From NCBI GenBank assembly GCA_964625865.1, contig CAZVEV010000054.1:1-26535 (forward strand): a stretch of 26,535 nucleotides of DNA. Reading direction: 5' to 3'. Positions within the stretch are counted from its first letter, which is position 1. Each line of letters starts with the position of its first letter. The stretch comes from CAZVEV01 sp964625865 (GTDB lineage: Bacteria > Planctomycetota > Phycisphaerae > SM23-33). Made by a program: the position numbers and the translations under genes. The notes below the pieces were generated by a model. The model saw nothing but the letters and a program-made list of their open reading frames with translations, did no database searches and was not told the DNA's origin. Of this stretch, positions 15,785 to 25,342 are shown piece after piece.

Positions 15785-17559
15785 CCGAGATCGACACGCA
15801 CAATGCGAACCCCACCGCGCCGTCGGCCCCGCCTGTGGGCCATCCGCCCGTGCTGGTCGCCGCCGTGGGGGCCGTTGCGGTCGGTGTCGTGTTCTCCGCG
15901 TTTGTGGCGATCCGGATGGTCTCCGCGCACGGCCGCATGCTCGCGACCAACCCGGAGACGGCGGCCGAACTCCTGAAGATTCGCGACGAGATGGGTCGCA
16001 ACCCCGATGACGCGTCGCTGCCTGAGACGTTCCGCCGGCGCGAAGTGCTTCTGCGGAGCGAGTACATGCGGGCGTTGCACGTGATGTCGACGGGCGCGAC
16101 GCTGCTGGCCGGCGGGCTCATCGTTGCCTTGGCCGGGGCGGTGACGGCTGTCGGGTTCCGCAAGACGCCTTTCGAGTTCGCCGCGCCCGTCGATCCGCGA
16201 ACCGTCGACACGCGGACGACCGCGCGTGGACGATGGAGCACGCTGGCGATGGTGGTGGCGCTGTTCGGAGCGTCGCTGGGGCTGATCGTCCTGTCGGACC
16301 CCGCCGTTGCGCTCAAGCCGCTGGACGACGACGGTCCGGTGCGCACCGCTGACGGCAGGCCCGCCTACGTGCCGGACCCGAAAGACCTCGCCCGCTACTG
16401 GACGCGGTTCCGCGGGCCCGCCGGCGCGGGGACCAGTGCATACGCGAACATCCCTGCCGACTGGGACGGCCAGGCGGACAAGGGCGTGCTCTGGAAGACG
16501 CCCCTGCCGCTGAAGGGCAAGAGCTCGCCCGTGCTGTGGGGCAAGCGGATGTTCCTGACCGCCGCCGACAAGGCCCAGCGCCTGGTGGTCTGCATCGATG
16601 CCGACAAGGGCAAGGTGATGTGGCAGTGCAAGGTGTCCGTCCCGGGCCCGCCGGCGCCCGTGCCTCATCTTGACGGCGAGACCGGGTACGCCCCCTGCGG
16701 GCCGGTCACCGACGGGCGACACGTGGTGGCGATGTTCCCCAACGGCGACCTGGTGGGCGTCGACTACGAGGGCAAGCAGTTGTGGGCCAAGAACCTCGGC
16801 CTGCCCGACAACGGCTACGGACACGCCTCGTCCCTGGAGATGTGGCAGGACAAGACGCTGGTCCTGTTCGACCAGGGCGGGCTGAACGACGGCAAGAGCC
16901 GGCTGCTGGCGTTCTCGTCGGCAACCGGACGTTTGCGCTGGGCCAGACCCAGGCCGGTCGCGTCATCCTGGGCGACGCCCGTGGTGGTCCATGCGGCGGG
17001 CAAGAACCAGCTTCTCACGTCGGCCGACCCGTGGGTGATCTCGTATAACCCGAGCAATGGCAAGGAGATCTGGCGAGCTGCGGTCATGAGCGGCGACGTG
17101 GCGTCCTCGCCGATCCTTGCCGGCGGGATGGTCTTCGTCGTCCACGAGAGCGCGGACCTGGTGGCGATCAAGCCTGACGGCACGGGCGACGTGACCAAGA
17201 CGCACGTGGCCTGGAAAGCCGAGGAAGGCCTGCCCGATATCACCAGTCCGGTCAGCAACGGCGAGCAAGTCTGGCTGCTGACGACCAACGGCGACCTGAC
17301 GTGCTACGACGTCAAGACCGGCAAGCAGTTGTACCTGAAGGAACTCGACGAGTCCTACAACGCCTCGCCGTCGATCGTGAACGGCCAGTTGTGGCTGATG
17401 AGCATAAAGGGCACGACGAAGATGATCGCCGCCGGACCGGAGTACAAGCTGCTGCACACGACGAATCTCGGCGAGCACATCTACGCCTCGCCCGTCTTCG
17501 CCGACGGCCGCCTCTACATCCGCGGAAGCAAGAACCTCTACTGCATCGGGGCCAAGTGA
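15781..17559 (+). CDS. Multi-TM-anchored PQQ-like beta-propeller
   Basis: This 592-residue protein starts at GTG 15781, overlapping the preceding stop by 4 bp. Three hydrophobic helices lie in the first ~185 residues (about 20-45, 100-125 and 155-178), the first two separated by a polar stretch that includes RREVLLRSEYMR. A PQQ-like propeller follows, opening with RYWTRFRGPAGAGTS and including GVLWKTPLPLKGKSSPVLWG, NGKEIWRAAV, SSPILAGGMVFVVHE, TGKQLYLKEL and HIYASPVFADGRLYIRG. This type of propeller with an RFRGPxGxG opening is frequent in Planctomycetota. It is longer and more strongly anchored than the propellers at 5681 and 11042. It closes the overlapping gene run; the NuoEF-like gene starts 3 bp later. 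Confidence 0.85.
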   Translation: MTEIDTHNANPTAPSAPPVGHPPVLVAAVGAVAVGVVFSAFVAIRMVSAHGRMLATNPETAAELLKIRDEMGRNPDDASLPETFRRREVLLRSEYMRALHVMSTGATLLAGGLIVALAGAVTAVGFRKTPFEFAAPVDPRTVDTRTTARGRWSTLAMVVALFGASLGLIVLSDPAVALKPLDDDGPVRTADGRPAYVPDPKDLARYWTRFRGPAGAGTSAYANIPADWDGQADKGVLWKTPLPLKGKSSPVLWGKRMFLTAADKAQRLVVCIDADKGKVMWQCKVSVPGPPAPVPHLDGETGYAPCGPVTDGRHVVAMFPNGDLVGVDYEGKQLWAKNLGLPDNGYGHASSLEMWQDKTLVLFDQGGLNDGKSRLLAFSSATGRLRWARPRPVASSWATPVVVHAAGKNQLLTSADPWVISYNPSNGKEIWRAAVMSGDVASSPILAGGMVFVVHESADLVAIKPDGTGDVTKTHVAWKAEEGLPDITSPVSNGEQVWLLTTNGDLTCYDVKTGKQLYLKELDESYNASPSIVNGQLWLMSIKGTTKMIAAGPEYKLLHTTNLGEHIYASPVFADGRLYIRGSKNLYCIGAK

Positions 17560-17562
17560 CCC

Positions 17563-19908
<2,346 letters not shown>

Positions 19909-19953
19909 CAATGCAAGAGCCCCCGCGGTCCTTGCAGTAAGGTCTGCCTTCTT

Positions 19954-21531
19954 ATGCTGAAGTTGCGGATAGACAATCAGGACGTAACGGTAGCCCCCGG
20001 GGCGACGCTTCTCGATGCGGCCGCCAGCGCGGGGATCGAGATACCGACGCTGTGTTACCTCGCCGGCTGTCGGGCCGAGACCTCGTGCATGGTCTGCGTG
20101 GTCAAGGTCGAGGGGCGCCCCGGACTCGTGCCTTCGTGCGCCACGCTGGCCGAGGATGGCATGGTGGTGGCCAGCGAGGCCAGCGACGAGGTTCGCGAAG
20201 CCCGCACAGCAGCCCTGGAACTGCTGCTCAGCGATCACCTGGGCGACTGCATCGCCCCCTGCCAGGTCGCCTGCCCGTGCAGCATGAACATCCCGCAGAT
20301 GATCCGCCACATTCGCGACGGGCGAATGGACAAGGCCATCGAGACCGTCAAGGAACGCATTGCCTTCCCGGCCGTCCTGGGTCGCCTGTGCCACGCCCCC
20401 TGCGAGAAGGCCTGCCGTCGCGGCCAGGCTGACGCGCCCGTGTCGATCTGCCTGCTGAAGCGCTACGCCGCCGACGCAGATCTTGCGACCAGTCAGTCGT
20501 TCGCCCCCTCCATCGCCGAAGCCACGGGGAAGCACGTGGCGATCATCGGCGCGGGGCCTGCCGGGCTGACGGCGGCGTACTATCTGCTCCGGATGGGCCA
20601 CGCCTGCACGATCTACGATGACAACGACGCGTCCGGCGGCATGCTGCGCCGCGGCGTGGACGCCGCAAGCCTTCCCCACGACGTGCTGGACGCGGAGATC
20701 GAGACCGTCCGCCGTCTCGGGGCGGCGTTCGAACTCGGCCGGCGAATCGAGGGCGAGGCCCTCGCGCAGGTGCGGAGCGAGTGTGACGCCGTCCTGCTGG
20801 CGGTGGGGGACCTCGGCCAGACCGGCGAGGACCTTCTGGGCGTGACGGTGGGGGACCGCGGCATCGACGTGGCGCGCCGCACGTTCGAGACGTCCGAAGC
20901 CGGCGTGTTTGCCGTCGGCTCAGCGGTCCGTCCAACCAAGCAGTCCGTGCGGACGATCGGTGAGGCCCGTCAGGCGGCGATGGCGATCGGCCAGTTCCTC
21001 GCCGGCCGGGACGTTTCCGGCGAGCCGCGCGAGTTCTCCACGCATATCGGCAAGCCGCTGGAAGGCGAGATGGAGGCTTTGGGCGTCGAGGGCAGCGACT
21101 CGCCTCGGATCGAGCCGGCCGGCGGGGCCGGGGCGGGATTTGCCCTGGACCAGGCCGCCGCCGAGGCCGCCCGGTGCCTCCACTGCGACTGCCGCGCCGC
21201 CGATGACTGCCGCCTGCGCGACTGGTCAGCCGCCTTCAACGCCCGCGCCGGACGGTACAAGGAAGCCGCGCGGGCCCCCTTCGAGCAGAACGCCCACCAC
21301 GACCTGGTGATCTACGAGCCGGGCAAGTGCATCAAGTGCGGCCTGTGCGTCCAGGTGGCCCACCGCGAGGGCGAAGACCTTGGCCTGACCTTCGTCGGGC
21401 GCGGCTTCGACGTCCGCATCGGCGTGCCCTTCGACGAACCGATCACCGCCGCCCTGACCCGCGCCGCGGCCGCATGCGCCGCAGCCTGCCCCACCGGGGC
21501 CCTCGTACTGAAGGACGTCCAGGGCTCGTAA
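19954..21531 (+). CDS. 2Fe-2S/FAD GltD-like oxidoreductase without the NAD(P) insertion
   Basis: This 525-residue protein starts with a NuoG/HydA-type 2Fe-2S domain (C34, C45, C48, C62). A GltD-type Cys-rich helical domain follows (DCIAPCQVACPCSMNIPQM and LGRLCHAPCEKACRRG), then an FAD-binding Rossmann motif GAGPAG at 199-204. The FAD domain is completed by SEAGVFAVGS and the end helix GEARQAAMAIGQFLA. Between LLAVGDLGQTGEDLLG and SEAGVFAVGS there are only about 30 residues. GltD relatives carry a whole NAD(P)H-binding domain there, and this is missing. A C-terminal part has CLHCDCRAADDC and a ferredoxin-like end (CIKCGLCV...CAAACPTGAL). It lies 45 bp after the NuoEF fusion, which would supply NADH chemistry instead. 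No H-cluster or molybdopterin domain is present, so it is not a hydrogenase or formate dehydrogenase. TAAGG about 11 nt upstream may be the ribosome site. Confidence 0.85.
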   Translation: MLKLRIDNQDVTVAPGATLLDAAASAGIEIPTLCYLAGCRAETSCMVCVVKVEGRPGLVPSCATLAEDGMVVASEASDEVREARTAALELLLSDHLGDCIAPCQVACPCSMNIPQMIRHIRDGRMDKAIETVKERIAFPAVLGRLCHAPCEKACRRGQADAPVSICLLKRYAADADLATSQSFAPSIAEATGKHVAIIGAGPAGLTAAYYLLRMGHACTIYDDNDASGGMLRRGVDAASLPHDVLDAEIETVRRLGAAFELGRRIEGEALAQVRSECDAVLLAVGDLGQTGEDLLGVTVGDRGIDVARRTFETSEAGVFAVGSAVRPTKQSVRTIGEARQAAMAIGQFLAGRDVSGEPREFSTHIGKPLEGEMEALGVEGSDSPRIEPAGGAGAGFALDQAAAEAARCLHCDCRAADDCRLRDWSAAFNARAGRYKEAARAPFEQNAHHDLVIYEPGKCIKCGLCVQVAHREGEDLGLTFVGRGFDVRIGVPFDEPITAALTRAAAACAAACPTGALVLKDVQGS

Positions 21532-21546
21532 GTAAGGGCCTCCGCA

Positions 21547-22884
21547 TTGCCCGACCAGCCGAACATCATCTTCTTCTTCACCGATCAGCAGCGGTGGGAC
21601 ACCTGCGGCTGCTACGGCCAGCCCCTGCCCCTCACGCCCCACATCGACCGTATGGCGGCCGATGGCGTGAAGTTCACCAACGCCTTTACGTGTCAACCCG
21701 TCTGCGGGCCCGCGCGGGCGTGTTTGCAGACCGGCAAGTACGCGTCGGAAGTCGCCTGCCAGGTCAACCACCGCATGCTCCCGCTCGACGAGAAGACCAT
21801 CGCCCACTGCTTCAGCGAGGCCGGTTACGAGGTGGGGTACATTGGCAAGTGGCATCTGGCGTCGTTCGGACCGCTGGGAGGAGACGACGACTTCCGCGTC
21901 AAACCCGTGCCCCCCGAGCGGCGCGGCGGATACGTGGACTACTGGCTGGCGGCGGACGTGCTGGAGTTCACCAGTCACAGCTACGATGGGCACATGTTCG
22001 ACGGGGAGGGCAACCGGCGCGAGTTCCCGCCCGGGCGCTACCGCGCCGACGCCCAGACCGACTGGGTGCTCGAGTATCTCCAGACGCGAGACCGGCGGCG
22101 GCCGTTCTTCCTGTTCCTGTCATACATCGAGCCGCACCACCAGAACGACCACGAGCACTTCGAGGGGCCACACGGCTCGAAAGAGCGGTTTGCCGACTTC
22201 GTCGTCCCGGGCGACCTGGAAGGCACGAGCGGTGACTGGCGTGCCGAGTACCCGGACTACCTCGGCTGCATCAACAGCCTCGACGCCAACCTGGGGCGCA
22301 TTCGCGAGGAGCTGAGCCGCCTGGGCCTGGCCGACGAGACGCTCATCGTGCTGACAAGCGACCACGGTTGCCACTTCTGCACGCGAAACGCCGAGTACAA
22401 GCGGTCGTGTCACGATGGCACGATTCACATCCCGATGATCGCCTGCGGGCCGGGCTTTACCGGCGGGAGGACGATTGACGACCTGGTCAGCCTCATCGAC
22501 GTGCCGCCGACACTCCTGACCGCGGGCGCCGCTTCCGTGCCCGCATGGCATCGCGGCAGACCTTTGCAGGACCTCCTCGACGGCCCGCCGGACGACTGGC
22601 GCGACGAGGTGTTCCTCCAGATCAGCGAGAGTCACTGCGGCCGTGCCATCCGCACCACGCGATGGAAGTACTCCGTCCGCGCGCCGGAGACCCCGGCCAA
22701 CGCGCTCGGCAGCGACGTGTACGTGGAAGACTTCCTCTACGACCTGCCCGCCGACCCGCATGAGCGAAACAACCTGGTTGCCGACCCGTCGCTGGCAGAG
22801 GTCCGCGCCGAACTGGCCGCCACGCTCAAACGCCGGATGGTCGCCGCCGGCGAGGCCGCGCCGGAGATTCGATCCGCCGATTGA
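21547..22884 (+). CDS. Type I (formylglycine-dependent) sulfatase, probably cytoplasmic
   Basis: This 445-residue enzyme has the alkaline-phosphatase-superfamily sulfatase layout. N-terminal PNIIFFFTDQQRWDT provides metal-binding Asp; the sulfatase signature CGPARACLQTGKY has the CxPxR core with C53 as the residue converted to formylglycine. GYEVGYIGKWHL and LIVLTSDHG follow, and the C-terminus has the usual FLYDLPADPHERNN. It would hydrolyse sulfate esters; the substrate cannot be read. There is no signal peptide: the sulfatase fold begins at residue 3. The start is TTG (21547), with AAGGG at 21535-21539 as ribosome site. It follows the FAD oxidoreductase by 15 bp on the same strand, so co-transcription is likely but a functional link is unclear. 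No maturation enzyme (FGE or anSME) is in the window. Confidence 0.9.
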   Translation: MPDQPNIIFFFTDQQRWDTCGCYGQPLPLTPHIDRMAADGVKFTNAFTCQPVCGPARACLQTGKYASEVACQVNHRMLPLDEKTIAHCFSEAGYEVGYIGKWHLASFGPLGGDDDFRVKPVPPERRGGYVDYWLAADVLEFTSHSYDGHMFDGEGNRREFPPGRYRADAQTDWVLEYLQTRDRRRPFFLFLSYIEPHHQNDHEHFEGPHGSKERFADFVVPGDLEGTSGDWRAEYPDYLGCINSLDANLGRIREELSRLGLADETLIVLTSDHGCHFCTRNAEYKRSCHDGTIHIPMIACGPGFTGGRTIDDLVSLIDVPPTLLTAGAASVPAWHRGRPLQDLLDGPPDDWRDEVFLQISESHCGRAIRTTRWKYSVRAPETPANALGSDVYVEDFLYDLPADPHERNNLVADPSLAEVRAELAATLKRRMVAAGEAAPEIRSAD

Positions 22885-22903
22885 CCGGTCGGAGAACTAC
22901 GCC

Positions 22904-22960
22904 GGGTGCCGTGTTGTCGCACCCACAAGCTTCGCTGCGCTACGCTTGAAGGTGTCACCC
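22904..22960. repeat. Compound short-hairpin sequence after the sulfatase gene
   Basis: Three small inverted repeats follow one another within 57 bp: GGGTGC/GCACCC around a 9-nt loop (22904-22924), an imperfect AAGC...GCTT hairpin over the alternating GC stretch, and GGTGTCACC (22951-22959). With no T-tract this is not a clear intrinsic terminator, although it sits 20 bp past the sulfatase stop where transcription should end. It is a different repeat type from the double-hairpin element 33 bp further on. Confidence 0.4.
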
Positions 22961-22992
22961 AACGCGTCACGCCGTCACAAGTCAACCCGCTC

Positions 22993-23067
22993 GTAGGGCG
23001 TGCAACGTGGTTGCACGCGGGACGAATACTCAATCCACTCCGCGTGCAAGCAAGTTGCACGCCCTAC
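22993..23067. repeat. Dispersed double-hairpin palindromic repeat, copy 2
   Basis: This 75-bp element shares the GTAGGGCGTGCAAC and GTTGCACGCCCTAC ends with the copy at 1024-1097, the inner GTTGCACGCGG and a similar core (CAATCC conserved, flanking bases changed). Differences fall in the left loop (GTG against TGT), the 19-nt centre and the right loop (GCAA against C-GC). Base-paired arms are kept while loops vary, the pattern expected if the fold is what is conserved. It lies between two convergent genes. Confidence 0.9.
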
Positions 23068-23082
23068 CTATGCGTTCGTTAA

Positions 23083-23110
23083 CCAGTCCACCAGTCCACC
23101 AGTCCACCAG
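23083..23110. repeat. 8-bp tandem repeat CCAGTCCA x3.5
   Basis: CCAGTCCA repeats exactly 3.5 times, ending at the last base before the methyltransferase stop codon (23111 on the minus strand). It is preceded by GTTAA. This looks like a slippage-prone microsatellite at the 3' end of a minus-strand operon, possibly derived from local duplication. No function is apparent. Confidence 0.75.
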
Positions 23111-23719
23111 CTACCGAGGCGTGCAGACGACGGTGAAATCGTTGGGCAGGTAGTCCTCGACGATGCGGAGGGTGCAGGGCAGGGGGGCCAGAAGGGCCAT
23201 AACGTCGGCGGGGTCGTAGTAGGCGTAGGTCTGGTCCGCCCAGCCCCTCCGGACGCGGAGGAGGTTGAAGACCGCCGCCTCGCGGGCCAGGTCCAGCAGG
23301 CGGGCGGCGGCGATGGGCAGGAACTCGCGATTGTTGCCGAGGTCCAGGTTCAGCGCCCCGGAGCAGAAGACCACGTCGAACCGCTTCTCGGACAGGGGAT
23401 GGGCATCGTCGCCAAAGATGTCGCCCCGGATGAACGTCGCATCCGGATGCATGCGCTCGGCGACGCGGACCATCTCATCGAGGATGTCCACGCCGGTGTA
23501 GTCCACGCCGAGCCGGTGGTCCTTGAGGTACGCCCACAGGTCGCCCAGCCCGCTGCCGACGTCGAGCAGGCTCTTGCCCGCCAGGTCGATCTCGCGCGCC
23601 AGCACGTCGAACCGCTCGCGCTGCGAGGCGGCGCTGGCCCAGTCGAGGATATCATAGTTGTCCCGCTCCGGTGTGATGCGGTGCGTGTAGTGACTCCGGA
23701 TTCTCTTCTTTCTGCTCAC
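23111..23719 (-). CDS. Class I SAM-dependent methyltransferase
   Basis: This 202-residue enzyme has the Rossmann methyltransferase order. Motif I LLDVGSGLGDLWAYL binds SAM. DYTGVDILDEMVRVA carries the acidic residue after strand 2, and ATFIRGDIFG is the motif II region. Later VVFCSGALNLDL and the C-terminal strands complete the fold. The N-terminus has MSRKKRIRSHYTHRITPERDNY, basic and without a signal peptide, so it is cytoplasmic. The substrate is not evident. It starts at GTG 23719, 21 bp after the stop of the upstream unknown gene, and is probably the last gene of a three-gene minus-strand unit with dapF. Confidence 0.85.
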   Translation of the reverse strand: MSRKKRIRSHYTHRITPERDNYDILDWASAASQRERFDVLAREIDLAGKSLLDVGSGLGDLWAYLKDHRLGVDYTGVDILDEMVRVAERMHPDATFIRGDIFGDDAHPLSEKRFDVVFCSGALNLDLGNNREFLPIAAARLLDLAREAAVFNLLRVRRGWADQTYAYYDPADVMALLAPLPCTLRIVEDYLPNDFTVVCTPR

Positions 23720-23740
23720 GGTTGACTCGCCGCCGGCGCC

Positions 23741-25342
23741 TTACTCTTCGTAGATCTCCGCGCGGGCCAGCACGCTGCGGTAGAACTCCTGGCCGCCGAG
23801 GGCGATGCACCAGGGCATCAGGGCGCCGCGCGAATCCCAATAGTCCATCTCGGTCGTCTGGCAGTCAACGTGAATCTGTCGGAGCAGGCGGGCGGTCAGG
23901 TCTCGCTGCAACTCGGCGATCCGTCGGGAGACCGGGCGGATGAGGTCCGCCGGCGGGGGACTCTGACGGGCCAGCTCGCGCCGGTGTGCGTCCAGGGCGT
24001 TGATCTCTGTCATGACGTCGGGGCATGCCTCGCGAAGAAAGACACGCCGCCCCTGGTCGCTCTCGAAGGACGCCAGCCGCTCGGTGGCCCGGGCCACCAC
24101 GTCACGCCAGTTTGCCGCGATCTCGCGTGCGGGCAATTCGGCCCGTCCGAACGACGCGGCGAGGTAATCCGGCAAGGCCACCGGTGTCTGGATGTCGGCC
24201 AGACGGTCCAGCAGGCCGAATCGCACGCGAACGATCGGGTGCAGCGGGGCTGGGAGCATTTGTGCGGCGGCGAGTTTCTCGGCCAGGCGGACGGCGGTGG
24301 GCATGTAGAGCGAGCCGCGGTAGGGCAGGACCAGCGGTGCCCCGCCGGGGCCGAGGCGAACCTGCACGGTCAGCAGCAGCGCCTTGCCCGGCAGGCACCG
24401 CACGCCGGCGCCGAGCAGCTCGTCGATCGGCAGGGCGCGGTTGGCGCCAAGAGCGAAGGTGCGATCGGCGATGCGGAGTGCGTTGCCATCGAGGAACACG
24501 TGCGTTCGCACGGCATGGCCGTCGCGAGTGAGGACGGCGAAGAAGGGGAGTTCCCCTTGGGACGTATCGAGCGGGCGCAGGGGCGAATCAGTTTCGGCAA
24601 TCGCGTCATTGTAGACCGCGGCCGCCCGGTCGTAATCTCGAGTGAACAGCTCGCACAGGGCCGTGCGGTTGGCATCAGCCCCGCAGGCCAGCAGCGACGA
24701 GGTGAGCCCCAGGCTCACGCCGGCGGGTAAGTCACGCTCGATCCAGTCGCGATACAGGGCGACCAGCGCCCCGCAGGCGTGGCGGGCCAGCATCTCCTCC
24801 AGGGCCGTTCGCTGGTCGGCGAACCATCGATCCAGGCGGGCGCGGGACTCGGCGCTCGGGAAGGCCCGGCGCATGTCGGCCTGCCCGCGGTCGGTCATCT
24901 CGCGCAGGTGGGGAGCGGTCTCGGCGACCGTCAGATCGCCGATCAGGCGGTGGTGACGCGAGTCGCCGACGTAGCTCGGACCGATGAGCTGCCAGTTGTC
25001 GCTGGGCGAGTATTCGTCGTACAGGTCGTCGACCGTCCGCCCGAGCCTCCGAGCCAGCGCCGCGGTCTTCATGCCCGTCCATCGCTCCCAGTGACGTATG
25101 TCCACGGGCTGTCGGCCGAGGAACTCGTAGTAGAACACGGCCGCTCCCCAGTCGGCGGCGCCGCCGCGGTGGAACCGCTCGGGGGCCAACCGCGCCTCGT
25201 CACCGTCGTCGGCGCCGATGGCCGTGTAGGCCATGTCCACGTCCTCGATGAAGTGCGTGACGGTCCGTCCGCTGGCGGCCAGCGCGTGGAGCTTGGGCAC
25301 GACGTCCCAGAGCGGGTGACAGTTCTGGTCTATGCTGAACAT
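23741..25342 (-). CDS. Conserved-looking protein of unknown function, between dapF and methyltransferase
   Basis: This 533-residue protein matches no family that I recognise. It starts MFSIDQNCHPLWDVV, has no signal peptide or clear TM segment, and appears soluble and cytoplasmic. Visible features are an N-terminal part with aromatic and acidic residues (FIEDVDMAYTAIGADDGDE, YEFLGRQPVDIRHWERW), a helical centre, and a beta-rich middle with THVFLDGNALRIADRTFALG. A stretch VLPYRGSLYMPTAVRLAEKL follows, then a helical C-terminus (about 440-533) rich in Glu and Arg. Codon usage resembles its neighbours, so it is a real gene. Its start overlaps the end of dapF by 13 bp, so it is translated with dapF. 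A tie to peptidoglycan or lysine metabolism is possible from position only. Confidence 0.7.
   Translation of the reverse strand: MFSIDQNCHPLWDVVPKLHALAASGRTVTHFIEDVDMAYTAIGADDGDEARLAPERFHRGGAADWGAAVFYYEFLGRQPVDIRHWERWTGMKTAALARRLGRTVDDLYDEYSPSDNWQLIGPSYVGDSRHHRLIGDLTVAETAPHLREMTDRGQADMRRAFPSAESRARLDRWFADQRTALEEMLARHACGALVALYRDWIERDLPAGVSLGLTSSLLACGADANRTALCELFTRDYDRAAAVYNDAIAETDSPLRPLDTSQGELPFFAVLTRDGHAVRTHVFLDGNALRIADRTFALGANRALPIDELLGAGVRCLPGKALLLTVQVRLGPGGAPLVLPYRGSLYMPTAVRLAEKLAAAQMLPAPLHPIVRVRFGLLDRLADIQTPVALPDYLAASFGRAELPAREIAANWRDVVARATERLASFESDQGRRVFLREACPDVMTEINALDAHRRELARQSPPPADLIRPVSRRIAELQRDLTARLLRQIHVDCQTTEMDYWDSRGALMPWCIALGGQEFYRSVLARAEIYEE

Noticed and set aside
11042..17559. 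PQQ-dependent dehydrogenases
   Set aside because: The proteins have only PQQ-like structural repeats. I see no vicinal-Cys catalytic motif or cytochrome domain, so calling them quinoprotein enzymes is not supported.
23083..23110. CRISPR array
   Set aside because: The unit is only 8 bp, repeats without spacers, and no cas genes are present.
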